64,000 nucleotides of DNA. It comes from Nitrospira lenta (lineage in GTDB: Bacteria > Nitrospirota > Nitrospiria > Nitrospirales > Nitrospiraceae). Made by a program: the position numbers and the translations under genes. Every line of letters starts with the position of its first letter. Position 1 is the first letter of the stretch. Below the pieces are notes generated by a model. That model ran no database searches. It saw nothing but the letters and a program-made list of their open reading frames with translations, and was not told where the DNA came from. Of this stretch, positions 1 to 8,052 are shown piece after piece. The DNA lies in contig NZ_OUNR01000017.1 in assembly GCF_900403705.1 (NCBI RefSeq), positions 186,001 to 250,000 on the forward strand, given 5' to 3'.

Positions 1-1009
1 AGCCGATCAACGCCGCCAGGTAGTAACTCATCCCACTCACGCCACCCACACCGGCCATGATCGTGTTCGTCACGGGATAGAATGCGACAGCAGCAATGCC
101 GCCAGCCACAAACAAACCCTTGTATAGCGCCGGCATAATCTCACCGCCGGGGCTCACCTTCACGAAGAGAATCCCAATGATCGTCGCAAAGATCGTCACG
201 CCGCCGAGAGCGAGCGGATAAAGAATCGGCGCGCTGTTCCCATTGAATAAGGTGAACGCCAAAACCATCGCCGCCACCGTCGTCACCGCGTAGGTCTCAA
301 ACAGGTCCGCGGCCATACCCGCGCAATCACCGACATTGTCACCCACGTTGTCTGCGATGACCGCCGGATTCCGCGGATCGTCTTCCGGAATACCCGCTTC
401 GACTTTTCCAACGAGATCCGCTCCCACGTCCGCCGCTTTGGTGTAGATCCCGCCGCCGACTCGCGCAAAGACTGAAATCAGACTGCCGCCGAATCCAAGA
501 CTCAGCAACGCATGAATCGCCTTCTCCTGTCCTGCCATTTGCGTGGCCACTGTGTAGAAAAGAGTAATGGCCAGCAAGCCCAAACCGATCAGCAACAGCC
601 CGGTCACTGCGCCGCCGCGAAATGCGACCGTCAGTGCTGCATTCATCCCCTTGTGGGCAGCCTGGGCTGTCCGGACATTCGCCCGCACCGCGATAATCAT
701 CCCCACATAACCGGCCAGCGATGACGCGCCGGCGCCGATCAGAAATCCAATTGCCGTCAACAAACCAAATTTATCGGACACCGCCCCCGCGCCCCACAAC
801 AGGACGAAGAGCACTGCGGCAACAACGCCGACGGTTCGGTATTGACGATTCAGATACGCACTCGCGCCCTCTTGAATCGCCTTGGCGATTTCTTGCATTT
901 TGGGATTACCGGCGTCGAGCTTGAACACCCACATCGCCAGATAGAGGCCATAGGCAATGCCGGTGACGGCTGCGAGGAGTGCGAAGGAAATGATGGCTGA
1001 GTCGCTCAC
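1..1009 (-). CDS. hppA: Membrane-bound pyrophosphatase, N-terminal part (runs off the window)
   Basis: The reverse strand encodes the first ~336 residues of an H+/Na+-translocating inorganic pyrophosphatase, an integral membrane pump that couples PPi hydrolysis to ion export. The visible part is strongly hydrophobic with several membrane helices. It contains the family hallmark '[18 protein letters not shown]' followed by '[20 protein letters not shown]', whose aspartates bind Mg-PPi. The start is a GTG at 1009-1007 with a strong AGGAGGG eight bases upstream; no ATG fits as well. The residue that separates K+-dependent from K+-independent enzymes lies outside the window, so ion and potassium dependence cannot be judged. 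In a nitrite oxidiser such a pump could conserve energy from biosynthetic PPi (inference). Confidence 0.96.
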   Translation of the reverse strand, partial: MSDSAIISFALLAAVTGIAYGLYLAMWVFKLDAGNPKMQEIAKAIQEGASAYLNRQYRTVGVVAAVLFVLLWGAGAVSDKFGLLTAIGFLIGAGASSLAGYVGMIIAVRANVRTAQAAHKGMNAALTVAFRGGAVTGLLLIGLGLLAITLFYTVATQMAGQEKAIHALLSLGFGGSLISVFARVGGGIYTKAADVGADLVGKVEAGIPEDDPRNPAVIADNVGDNVGDCAGMAADLFETYAVTTVAAMVLAFTLFNGNSAPILYPLALGGVTIFATIIGILFVKVSPGGEIMPALYKGLFVAGGIAAVAFYPVTNTIMAGVGGVSGMSYYLAALIG

Positions 1010-1131
1010 GGGTTACCCTCCTAGTGGTTAAACGACCGTTGAATGTCGCTCAATTCCCCGTGGCTTCAACCCATCCGAAGGACACTTCAAGAAGAAGTCC
1101 GCAGGGTGGTGCAGGTGCCGCTATGGTGCTA

Positions 1132-1154
1132 ACTAGCCGAAAAACTTGGCTAGT
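1132..1154. other. Inverted repeat in the hppA leader
   Basis: ACTAGCC (1132-1138) and GGCTAGT (1148-1154) form a perfect seven-base inverted repeat with a nine-base spacer, about 120 bases upstream of the hppA start. It could be an operator or a small leader hairpin. There is no U-tract, so it is unlikely to be a terminator. Confidence 0.35.
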
Positions 1155-1236
1155 CTATACAGATGGCCGAAAGGGATCAAGGCGAAAGATGGAGAAATAG
1201 CAAGAAGAACAACCTGCTGAGAGTCTCCCCGGCGGT

Positions 1237-1265
1237 TTGCGGATCAAAAAGAGACTTGTTATAGT
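1237..1265 (+). promoter_or_regulatory. Candidate sigma-70 promoter for the small gene at 1286
   Basis: TTGCGG (1237-1242) and TATAGT (1260-1265) are separated by 17 bases and lie 20 bases before the ATG at 1286. The -10 is good and the -35 is moderate. Confidence 0.4.
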
Positions 1266-1285
1266 CCGCACTGGTGGAGGGCTGT

Positions 1286-1540
1286 ATGGGATTTGAACCG
1301 AACTATATCGTGATCGACGGACAGACATTCAGCAAGGTCAAGCTCGCGCTGGACAACCATGTCTACAAGAACTGCCAGATCGACGATTGCGATCTCTACT
1401 ACAGCGGCGGACAATACGAACTGCTCGATACCCACGTAACCAACTCACGCCTGGTCCTCAACCACCCCGCCAAGGGCATCTACAATTCTCTGCAAATCTT
1501 CAAGATGAAGTCGCCGAGCTCCACGATCATCTTTGAGTAA
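1286..1540 (+). CDS. Small protein of unknown function (84 aa)
   Basis: The ATG at 1286 is preceded at four bases by GGAGGG; a GTG at 1274 would add four residues but has no ribosome-binding site. The protein is soluble, with no signal peptide or membrane helix, and begins 'MGFEPNYIVIDGQTF'. It alternates short hydrophobic and polar stretches (for example 'KNCQIDDCDLYYSGG'), reminiscent of beta-solenoid or pentapeptide-like strands, but no family was recognised. Its last 28 codons plus 37 bases of downstream sequence are repeated 778 bases further on, beyond a toxin-antitoxin pair, so the locus has been a recombination or insertion site. Confidence 0.7.
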   Translation: MGFEPNYIVIDGQTFSKVKLALDNHVYKNCQIDDCDLYYSGGQYELLDTHVTNSRLVLNHPAKGIYNSLQIFKMKSPSSTIIFE

Positions 1541-1577
1541 CATCCATCCTATCTCGACAAACGTCGTCGGCTCTCGC
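1455..1577 (+). repeat. Direct repeat, copy A: 3' end of the 84-aa gene
   Basis: These 123 bases recur at 2233-2355 with no gap and about six mismatches by eye. The repeat covers the last 28 codons, the stop codon and 37 bases after it. It is the left border of the YoeB-type toxin-antitoxin cassette. Confidence 0.9.
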
Positions 1578-1644
1578 AGCACCGAACATTATTGCCTTCT
1601 ACTAAGCCGACGCCACGGCAAGAGCACCGTTCCAGCCTGACTCC

Positions 1645-1673
1645 TTGACAGAGCGTACGACATCACGTACCGT
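1645..1673 (+). promoter_or_regulatory. Candidate promoter and operator of the toxin-antitoxin operon
   Basis: TTGACA (1645-1650) and TACCGT (1668-1673) are spaced by 17 bases, 43 bases before the antitoxin ATG. Inside lies a perfect inverted repeat, GTACG (1655-1659) and CGTAC (1666-1670), overlapping the -10. Phd/YefM antitoxins repress their own operons by binding palindromes with a GTAC-type core, so this is a good autoregulatory operator candidate (inference from family). Confidence 0.55.
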
Positions 1674-1715
1674 CACTACATCAGAAGGCCATCGACTCGT
1701 CTGGGAGAATCTGCC

Positions 1716-1958
1716 ATGACTACGCTCAAAGCCAGCGCCGCTCGCTCAAAGCTGTATCGACTGATCGATGAAACCGCAGCCTCACACGAACCGATTATGA
1801 TCGCAGGGAAACGGTCAAGCGCGGTGCTGGTGTCCGAAGAAGATTGGCGCGCGATGCAAGAAACCGTATATCTCCTTTCCATCCCCCGCATGAGGCAATC
1901 TATCCGCAAGGGAATTGCGACGCCTATCGAAAAATGCTCGAAAGCCCCCGGATGGTGA
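1716..1958 (+). CDS. Phd/YefM-family antitoxin
   Basis: An 80-residue protein with the typical N-terminal DNA-binding fold of Phd/YefM antitoxins: 'LKASAARSKLYRLIDETAASHEPIMIAGKRSSAVLVSEEDW'. The conserved elements are the 'R..L..LI.E' helix, the 'P..I..K' turn and the 'AVLVSEEDW' strand-helix. The C-terminal tail, which in this family wraps the toxin, ends 'IRKGIATPIEKCSKAPGW'. A GGGAG precedes the ATG. The stop overlaps the toxin start by seven bases (ATGGTGA), giving translational coupling. The protein is expected to neutralise the toxin and repress the operon, probably through the palindrome at 1655-1670. Confidence 0.9.
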   Translation: MTTLKASAARSKLYRLIDETAASHEPIMIAGKRSSAVLVSEEDWRAMQETVYLLSIPRMRQSIRKGIATPIEKCSKAPGW

Positions 1959-2218
1959 AGTGGCAACTCGTCTTTACGAAGCAGGCTCAGAAGGATGCAA
2001 AGAAGAATGCTGCGGCAGGCCTGCGAGAAAAAACCGAGCGCTTGCTGGAAATCCTTCGGAAAAACCCATTCCAGACTCCCCCTCCCTACGAGGAATTGGT
2101 CGGTGACTTAGAAGGCGCTTATTCGCGAAGAATCACCATTCAACACAGGCTCGCCTACCAGGTGCTCGCACCGGACAAAACTGTGAAGATCTTGTGTATG
2201 TGGACCCATTACGAATAG
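1952..2218 (+). CDS. YoeB/Txe-family toxin (ribosome-dependent mRNA interferase)
   Basis: The ATG at 1952 lies inside the last codons of the antitoxin and gives an 88-residue basic protein, the usual size for YoeB/Txe of the RelE superfamily. Recognisable segments are 'LVFTKQAQKDAKKNAAAGL', 'LLEILRKNPFQTPPPYEEL', 'YSRRITIQHRLAYQV' and the C-terminal 'MWTHYE'. In E. coli YoeB the C-terminal His-Tyr and upstream Glu/Arg residues carry out cleavage of mRNA in the ribosomal A site; equivalents (E, R, H, Y) are visible here. The protein looks intact. The longer frame opening at 1844 is only an upstream extension through the antitoxin and is not supported. Confidence 0.9.
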   Translation: MVKWQLVFTKQAQKDAKKNAAAGLREKTERLLEILRKNPFQTPPPYEELVGDLEGAYSRRITIQHRLAYQVLAPDKTVKILCMWTHYE

Positions 2219-2232
2219 CCCTCGTCACCGAT

Positions 2233-2355
2233 TCCTCAACCATCCCGCCAAGGGCATCTACAATTCTCTGCACATCTTCAAGATGAAGTCGCCGAGCTCC
2301 ACAATCATCTTCGAGTAACATCCATCGTATCTCGGCAAACGTCGTCGGCTCTCGC
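2233..2355 (+). repeat. Direct repeat, copy B: headless 3' fragment of the 84-aa gene
   Basis: This is the right-hand copy of the 123-base repeat. It encodes the last ~28 codons of the small gene in the same orientation, including its stop, but has no 5' part or start, so it is a pseudogene fragment. The changes relative to copy A are scattered single bases, giving roughly 95% identity. It begins 15 bases after the toxin stop. Confidence 0.9.
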
Positions 2356-2415
2356 GTGCGCGAAAACCGTCCTGACTTCTGCAGAAAGCTACGCGTCGCG
2401 AGCGATGAGATGCGG

Positions 2416-3675
2416 CTACTTATTGATGGGAATGTTCTCGGTGCGTTTGACGATGTCGATCGCCTGGAAGACCGGATCTTGCGATCCCTTGGAGGCTTCG
2501 GCTTCGACACGCTGGAGGAACGGCGCAGGCCCTGTGATCGGCGCGTAGTTGAGTGTTACATCGACGTCGAAGGTCTTCGTGTCTTTCGGAGTGGGGAAGG
2601 TAAAGGTCTCGACTCTCGTTTCATCAGGTTTGAGAACCGTGTCTTCCAACACTTTCGCCGCCTCAAAATCAAAGACCGTCTTCTGCCCCTTCGCATCGGC
2701 ATAGGTCCGGCCATAAATCCGCTTGTCAGCGAACACCGTCTTCAGATTTTTCCCTTTGATGTCGAGATCCAACACCACCGACGCCCAGGCCGGATGAGTC
2801 GTGGGCAGGTTATGCGGCACGAGGCTTTGTACTTTCACAATGACGGTCGTCTTGTCCCCGTCGATCTTGGTTTGCACATCCAGCTTCGCTGCTTCCTGCC
2901 GTAGCTTGCCGATGCGCCCGGGGAACGTATGGTTGGCCACTTTGCGCTTTTTCTCGCCGTTGGCCGACTCCCCGACCTGCTCAGGCATATGGCAGCTCTG
3001 GCATTCTTTGCCGGACTTCACCGCCTGGCTCTGCTCGTAACTTCCGAGCAAATCGTTGGCCTTGCCCAGATTCGCCGCCGAGGGCACGGACTGGTGACAA
3101 TTCAGACAGAGGTCGGACTTCTGAAACAGTCCCAGCTCCATCGATTGATGCGCGAGATTCTGAACAAAATCTTTGTAGGGGCCATAGAGCGTCTTGCTGC
3201 CCAATTCATACTTCGGTTCCGGCGGATGCTTGGCTCGATCGACCTGCTTGATCAAATGGCATTGTGCGCAGGCAACACCGTCCAACGAGGGATCACCCGA
3301 CTTGGCCTGATCGACAAACAGCTGGGCCTGCTCAGGAAATTCACGCACGTGGGGCGCGTGGCAACGGAAGCACATCGCTTTGTCTTTGCCTGCAGAGGAA
3401 TTCAGATAGGCATCCAGCGAGGCACGGAAGGCCGGCGAATGGATCGACTTGGAGAGCGGAGAGGTTTCCCACTCTTCAAACACGCGCTCATGGCACCGCT
3501 TGCACTTGCTGGAGCTGGGAAAGGCTTTTTCGATTACGGCCTGAGACTTCGCATCCTGCGCATGCAAGACAGGCTCGCCCCCGCTCCAGACCGCCAGGAC
3601 ACCGACAAGCACTGCGGCGCCCACGACGACCTGCTTCATGCGCCCGAATAACCCCACGTCATAATCTCTTTTCAA
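2416..3675 (-). CDS. Periplasmic pentaheme cytochrome c
   Basis: About 419 residues with a Sec-type N-terminal hydrophobic stretch ('VVVGAAVLVGVLAVW') ending near 'LHAQ'. Five CxxCH sites are present: CKRCH (58-62), CFRCH, CAQCH, CLNCH and CQSCH. The spacing and the 'GSKTLYGPYKD' segment resemble multiheme cytochromes of the c554/cytochrome-c-family type; the C-terminal ~170 residues are heme-free and beta-rich. The TTG at 3675 follows AGGGTG at good spacing, and an ATG at 3639 (MKQVVVG) is an alternative; both keep the signal peptide. It follows its paralogue by eight bases, so the two are co-transcribed. A role in periplasmic electron transfer is likely; the partner is unknown. Confidence 0.9.
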   Translation of the reverse strand: MKRDYDVGLFGRMKQVVVGAAVLVGVLAVWSGGEPVLHAQDAKSQAVIEKAFPSSSKCKRCHERVFEEWETSPLSKSIHSPAFRASLDAYLNSSAGKDKAMCFRCHAPHVREFPEQAQLFVDQAKSGDPSLDGVACAQCHLIKQVDRAKHPPEPKYELGSKTLYGPYKDFVQNLAHQSMELGLFQKSDLCLNCHQSVPSAANLGKANDLLGSYEQSQAVKSGKECQSCHMPEQVGESANGEKKRKVANHTFPGRIGKLRQEAAKLDVQTKIDGDKTTVIVKVQSLVPHNLPTTHPAWASVVLDLDIKGKNLKTVFADKRIYGRTYADAKGQKTVFDFEAAKVLEDTVLKPDETRVETFTFPTPKDTKTFDVDVTLNYAPITGPAPFLQRVEAEASKGSQDPVFQAIDIVKRTENIPINK

Positions 3676-3683
3676 TATTCACC

Positions 3684-4979
3684 CTACAATGTCTTGACGC
3701 GATAGGTCAGGAGACGCGGCTGTTGGTACTCATCAAGCACATGCTTGGCCTCGTCCCGCTCCTTGTCGTTCTTCAATGTCGCCAGATAAGCTTCCCGCAG
3801 AACCGGCTCCGGCGTCGGAATCAAGGCATAGCTCAACACGGCCTCAACCGAGGCTGGTGTCGAACCCGCCGGCATCGAATAGGCAAACGGCACCTTCCTC
3901 GTATTGCCGCCCTTAATGAAGGGATCCGGAATCGGACCGCGCAGAATTTTGTCATACGGCAAACCAAACCGCTTCGTCTCTTCCGCTAAGACCTTGCCTG
4001 CCGCGTCTTTGACGGTGATGGTGAGGAGCACCTGCTTGAGCACCGGATCCCCGTCAGGGAAACTGTGGGGGAGACTGCCCATCTTGACCAGCGTCGTGCC
4101 CTCCACCGTGTTGTTCGACTTCGCCACCTCGATATCGACACGCGGCATCCATTCCGCCTGGAGATTCCGGTTTTTTAACAACGTGCCGGGAATAACAACG
4201 CCTCGAAACCAGTGCCGGCCGATGGCTCGCGTCATCGATCCGCGTTTGGACGTCGAACTGCCGGTCGAGGGCTCCATGTGGCAGTCCTGACAGATCGTCC
4301 CCTGGAGAATTTCCCCCGGCAGCTCCCGCTTCGTCACATCCTTCACTTTGTCGAAATGGCAGGACGTGCAGTAATTCGCTCCGCGGAACAGATCGGACTG
4401 CGCCCCGATGTGCACGAGGTTTTCTTCCGGATTCGCAAAGGGGCCATAGAGCGTCTTCCCCGGCATCAGCTTGAAGGTCGGCGGAGGACCGGGCGTCGCG
4501 GAGACGGCACCGATCATGTGACACGTGGCGCAGCCGATCCCTTCGACCTGCGGTTTTCCGGCTAACACCTGCGCCACAATCTTTTCTGCATGCTGGGGGA
4601 ACACCGTCGTAGACGGAACATGGCAGGACAGGCACCGCTGCTGTTCATCGGGAGTCGGCTTCGTCTGCATCCACACGCCCAATACGGTTCGAAAGACTGG
4701 CGACTCCAGCGAGGTCCCGTGCAAGAGCGCGGCATCGACACGGCCGAAGGTTTTCAGATCCGGCGTCTGCTCCCGCATACCTTTCCACTCTTCATAGTGG
4801 CGGTCATGACATTGCTTGCAGTCTTCAGAGCGGATGAACACGTTCTCGATTTCGGCCACCCAGTCGGGCGTTACCGGAGCATCGGACTTTTGCGCAATGG
4901 CCCGCTCATGCGAGAGCGCAGTCAGCCCAATGGCGAGCAGAAGAAAACATCCGATGGTCAGGCGTCGCGTCAATGACAT
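3684..4979 (-). CDS. Periplasmic pentaheme cytochrome c, paralogue
   Basis: A 431-residue protein with a clear signal peptide ('RRLTIGCFLLLAIGLTALS', cleavage near 'AIAQ') and five CxxCH sites: CKQCH, CLSCH, CATCH, CTSCH and CQDCH. It shares domain order with its downstream neighbour, including the 'GKTLYGPF' segment between hemes 3 and 4 and a heme-free C-terminal half, so the pair arose by tandem duplication. The conserved 'HYEEWK' after heme 1 matches 'VFEEWE' in the neighbour. It sits between the neighbour and a small PDZ protein with short gaps, indicating one operon. The electron donor is not evident from sequence. Confidence 0.9.
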   Translation of the reverse strand: MSLTRRLTIGCFLLLAIGLTALSHERAIAQKSDAPVTPDWVAEIENVFIRSEDCKQCHDRHYEEWKGMREQTPDLKTFGRVDAALLHGTSLESPVFRTVLGVWMQTKPTPDEQQRCLSCHVPSTTVFPQHAEKIVAQVLAGKPQVEGIGCATCHMIGAVSATPGPPPTFKLMPGKTLYGPFANPEENLVHIGAQSDLFRGANYCTSCHFDKVKDVTKRELPGEILQGTICQDCHMEPSTGSSTSKRGSMTRAIGRHWFRGVVIPGTLLKNRNLQAEWMPRVDIEVAKSNNTVEGTTLVKMGSLPHSFPDGDPVLKQVLLTITVKDAAGKVLAEETKRFGLPYDKILRGPIPDPFIKGGNTRKVPFAYSMPAGSTPASVEAVLSYALIPTPEPVLREAYLATLKNDKERDEAKHVLDEYQQPRLLTYRVKTL

Positions 4980-4988
4980 CTGTTGCTC

Positions 4989-5459
4989 TTAATCCCGCTT
5001 GCAGCCGACAAAATGAAAATTCACGCCCCACCCGACCGGATCGCCGGGATCAGCCGGTTCATAGGTCCCGAGGGTAAAGTTGCATTCCTTCATCGCTTTT
5101 TTGATCGCGATCCCAAAATCCGTCATATTCCTGATTTCCGTCTTATCGATTTCCTTGATGACGGATCGCACTTTGATGCCGGCATAGTCGGCCCGGGAGT
5201 TCCCAATCACTTCGAATACGGCGACACCCTTCGCCTCCTGCAGCTTCAGCTCTTTCCGAATATCCTCGTCCACCGATCCAACCATCACACCGAATTCCTC
5301 GCCCAACCTAACCGCCTCATCCTCGGTCATGACCACGGCGTCAGCCGCCCACGATACCGCAGGCGCACCGCCTGCCATCGTGAAACCTGACAGACAGATG
5401 GCTAGGAAAAGACTCCGACCGAAGCGAAAGGAAATGGTCACGAATCGTTGGCTCCTCAT
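4989..5459 (-). CDS. Exported single-PDZ-domain protein
   Basis: A 156-residue protein starting at ATG 5459 (MRSQRFVT) with a signal peptide ('LFLAICLSGFTMAGGAPAV', cleavage near 'SWAAD'). The mature part is one PDZ-like fold: 'AKGVAVFEVIGNSRADYAGIKVRSVIKEIDKTEI', the usual ligand-loop and 'G(I/L)k.gDvI..i.g..i' pattern. There is no protease domain. It lies nine bases upstream of the pentaheme cytochrome pair and just after an NxrC-like gene on the same strand. It may be a periplasmic scaffold or assembly factor for these heme proteins (inference). The upstream extension of the frame to 5654 overlaps the neighbouring gene and has no ribosome-binding site. Confidence 0.75.
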   Translation of the reverse strand: MRSQRFVTISFRFGRSLFLAICLSGFTMAGGAPAVSWAADAVVMTEDEAVRLGEEFGVMVGSVDEDIRKELKLQEAKGVAVFEVIGNSRADYAGIKVRSVIKEIDKTEIRNMTDFGIAIKKAMKECNFTLGTYEPADPGDPVGWGVNFHFVGCKRD

Positions 5460-5517
5460 AGCGATACGGTTACGAGTCACCGACAGATGCGACTGCCGAT
5501 TTATTAGACCAGGGAAC

Positions 5518-6342
5518 TTAGAGCTTGGCAATCGGATCAATAGCCAGCTGGAACCAGGGAGCCACGGACTTCTGTCCGTTGCGCTCTTTGTTCTCGCCGT
5601 TCCACACTGCGAACGAGACGGTCTGCACACGACCAGGGATGAGCTTCGCCTCATTCTCTTGCTCTTCGCTCACCAGCGGTCGGCGCATCACGACACGCCA
5701 TACGCCGTCTTTCCATTGCGCCTTTCCTTGAATCCGTCCCTGCTTCTCCTTGGTGGTCAAGGTGCTGAATCCTCCACCGATCAGATCTTCCACGGACGAG
5801 ACCCGCCGGGGAATGACTTCGAACGTGCGCACGCCGCCTTCCTTCTTTTCGGCTTGGCGGGAGGCGCGACGGTCGATATCGCTCTGCCAATCGGCTTTCC
5901 AATGCCAGATGTTGATGTAGTGATCGAGCTGGCCCATGCAGAAGAATGCCGGCGCGTCTCCGAGCGGCAATCCGATGGCGACGCCGTCTCGAAAGGTCCC
6001 GGGAGTCAGGCGATCGTTCTTGGTATTGTCCTGCCACTCCAACAGAAATGCGATCTCGGTGCCGTTATGGAGAGAACGTACGACGAGTGCCCGCGCCGTG
6101 GGCTCAGGCCAGACCGGACGCGTAATGACTTGCCCGCTGAGCGGTACCGTTAAGGAAGGAACGTTGGCCCAGGCCGCATCGTCAGGAGTCGACGGTAGTT
6201 CGCCCTCGACGAAATAGGACCGGATGGTCATGCCCGCTGAACTGACCAGCGGAATTCCCAACCCGCCCAGGACACTTCCGATAGCGAAGAGGCCGGCAAA
6301 AAACACCAGCAGAAGAGAACGGGACTGGCTGAGATTCGTCAT
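5518..6342 (-). CDS. NxrC-like heme b protein (ethylbenzene dehydrogenase gamma / DMSO-reductase-family gamma subunit)
   Basis: About 274 residues from ATG 6342 (an ATG at 6351 is also possible; neither has a strong ribosome-binding site). The N-terminal 'LLLVFFAGLFAIGSVLGGLG' serves as signal or anchor. The body matches the gamma-subunit heme-binding domain, with 'VPLSGQVITRPVWPEP', 'EIAFLLEWQDNTKNDR', 'FFCMGQ' (candidate axial Met), 'INIWHWKADWQ' and 'RVSSVEDLIGGGFSTLTT'. These segments are closely shared with the protein at 12157-13110. In nitrite oxidoreductase this subunit carries one heme b and transfers electrons from NxrB onward. A two-paralogue arrangement is consistent with the several NxrC candidates reported for Nitrospira (established knowledge). 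No NxrA or NxrB is in the window. Confidence 0.82.
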   Translation of the reverse strand: MTNLSQSRSLLLVFFAGLFAIGSVLGGLGIPLVSSAGMTIRSYFVEGELPSTPDDAAWANVPSLTVPLSGQVITRPVWPEPTARALVVRSLHNGTEIAFLLEWQDNTKNDRLTPGTFRDGVAIGLPLGDAPAFFCMGQLDHYINIWHWKADWQSDIDRRASRQAEKKEGGVRTFEVIPRRVSSVEDLIGGGFSTLTTKEKQGRIQGKAQWKDGVWRVVMRRPLVSEEQENEAKLIPGRVQTVSFAVWNGENKERNGQKSVAPWFQLAIDPIAKL

Positions 6343-6452
6343 TCGCACCATGCAGATGATTGCAGATGATTCGAAGTTCGACGGTCGCCGCCTGGTCACA
6401 GTAGATTACCAGACAATTCGCCGAGAGGCCAGACACACCCCTAGGTGGATCC

Positions 6453-7706
6453 CTATGACAGCTTGACCCGGCGAATTTTGTTCTCGCCGCGTTCGCAAAT
6501 ATAGAGATGATCCTGCGAGTCGAGCGTCAATCCGACCGGTGAGTTCACCACGGCTTCGATGCCCAGCAAGCCGTCGCCGTGCTTGACCGTGCCGGCCGAT
6601 TCTTTGGCGACAAACCGCGCGGCGCCGCATCCGCCCATGTTCTTGTCTTCATATCCGCTGTCGCCATTGCCCGCCACCGTGGTAATCGTGCCGGTTACCG
6701 CATCAATCCGCCGCACACGATGATTCATGGTATCGGCGACGTAGAGATTGTCCTCAGCATCAAAAACGACTCCCTCGGGCGCATGCAGCATCGACTTCAC
6801 GGCCGGTTTGTCGTCGCCATCGTAACCGTACCGACAGATCCCCGCCACCGTAGAAATGATCCCGGTCTGCATGTCGATCTTTCTCACGCGGTTGCTGCCC
6901 TTATCCACGACGACGATGTTGCCCTTGCTATCGACAGCCATTCCGACGAGATCATAAAGGCGCGCTTCCGTCGCGGGTTTCCCGTCATCCAGATACATCG
7001 ACAAATCCAGACCATCGGAGCAAACCGGCATCAGCCAGCCCTGGTCATCGCTGAAATCGATGCCGATCGCATCCCCGGAAAGCACGACGAGGCTGCGCGC
7101 CACCAACGGCTGCTCGCGCGATTCATCTTCCGCCGTCCAGGCGCCGGCCACCGTCGTCACCATCCCGGTCCGCGCATCGAATCGGCGGACTTTATGCGCC
7201 TGCGTATCGGCGATGTACATGACATCATCCCGATCGAATGCAATCGCGGCAGGCCAGGTCAGATTCACTTCAAGCGCCGAACCATCGCCATTGAACCCGT
7301 GCTGGCCGGTCCCGACGACGGTCGTAATGACACCGGTCTCCCGATCGACTCGGCGAATCCGGTTGCTGCCGGAGTCGCAAATGAAGAGGTTATTCTGTGA
7401 ATCGAACGCGACATCCAGCGGCAGATACAGGCCGGCTTCTCCGCAGAGCCCCTCATCACCGCTGTAGCAGGTCTCCCCGATTCCGGCAAAATTGTGCAGT
7501 GTGCCCTCAGCAATATTGACTCGCCGGATACGATCCGACCCGGACTCGGCAAAATAGAGCCACTTCTCTTCTTTGTCGAGCGCGACATGGTGCGGGAGCG
7601 GAATTCCCGCTTTCACCGCCCGCTTCCCGTCACCGGTACTCCGGGCCTTCCCGTTTCCCGCAAAGGTCTCGATATAGCCGCCGGCTAACTGCAGTTCTGT
7701 ATCCAT
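6453..7706 (-). CDS. NHL-repeat beta-propeller protein
   Basis: A 417-residue protein built of about six NHL repeats. Each carries the pattern 'P..va.D...nlyiaD...nriRrvd..tG.i.TvaG.g..g..gd', for example 'DSQNNLFICDSGSNRIRRVD', 'VMYIADTQAHKVRRFD' and 'DNLYVADTMNHRVRRID'. The repeats would close into a six-bladed propeller used for protein or ligand binding. No signal peptide, heme motif or membrane segment is visible, so it is probably cytoplasmic. It lies in a same-strand run with tatA and a TPR protein but 102 bases from the NxrC-like gene. The specific partner is unknown. Confidence 0.88.
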   Translation of the reverse strand: MDTELQLAGGYIETFAGNGKARSTGDGKRAVKAGIPLPHHVALDKEEKWLYFAESGSDRIRRVNIAEGTLHNFAGIGETCYSGDEGLCGEAGLYLPLDVAFDSQNNLFICDSGSNRIRRVDRETGVITTVVGTGQHGFNGDGSALEVNLTWPAAIAFDRDDVMYIADTQAHKVRRFDARTGMVTTVAGAWTAEDESREQPLVARSLVVLSGDAIGIDFSDDQGWLMPVCSDGLDLSMYLDDGKPATEARLYDLVGMAVDSKGNIVVVDKGSNRVRKIDMQTGIISTVAGICRYGYDGDDKPAVKSMLHAPEGVVFDAEDNLYVADTMNHRVRRIDAVTGTITTVAGNGDSGYEDKNMGGCGAARFVAKESAGTVKHGDGLLGIEAVVNSPVGLTLDSQDHLYICERGENKIRRVKLS

Positions 7707-7745
7707 AGACGTCTGTGCGTCTCCACTTCACATCGGAAAGAAAAC

Positions 7746-8027
7746 TTACGCGCGCGAGGCCGGTTGCGCGACGGCAGCCGGCTGATCGACGGTCATCGAT
7801 TGAACCGGAGCCGCGGTAATGGCCTGCGCCGGAGCTGCCGCTTGTTGCTGCGCGGCGAGTGCCTGGGCCTCGGCCTCAATGGCGTCGGCCTCGTGCACGG
7901 ACTTCTTGAAGCCCTTGATGGCTTTGCCCAATCCCTCTCCCAGCTGCGGCAACTTGCCGGCGCCGAAAATGATCAGCACGATCACGAGAATGAGGATCAG
8001 CTCTGTGAATCCAAGACTCCCAAACAT
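7746..8027 (-). CDS. tatA: Sec-independent translocase subunit TatA
   Basis: A 93-residue protein with the TatA layout: short N-terminal segment, one membrane helix ('[23 protein letters not shown]'), the hinge '[22 protein letters not shown]' forming the amphipathic helix, and a long Ala/Gln-rich tail. The Phe-Gly before the conserved Lys-Leu-Pro is typical. AAGGAG precedes the ATG. TatA forms the pore for folded, cofactor-containing proteins, which fits the surrounding heme and molybdenum-enzyme accessory genes. No tatB or tatC is adjacent. Confidence 0.95.
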   Translation of the reverse strand: MFGSLGFTELILILVIVLIIFGAGKLPQLGEGLGKAIKGFKKSVHEADAIEAEAQALAAQQQAAAPAQAITAAPVQSMTVDQPAAVAQPASRA

Positions 8028-8052
8028 GATGGACTCCTTCGTAAGGGGTAAA

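Noticed and set aside
283..468. Short ORF in the hppA region
   Set aside because: It is antisense or out-of-frame shadow of the membrane pyrophosphatase, whose true frame has family motifs.
1578..2232. IS element explanation for the first toxin-antitoxin cassette
   Set aside because: No transposase gene, terminal inverted repeats or short target duplication; the flanks are 123-bp coding repeats instead.
6351..6370. Tandem TGCAGATGAT TGCAGATGAT
   Set aside because: Two units only, beside an uncertain start codon; too short to call a meaningful repeat.
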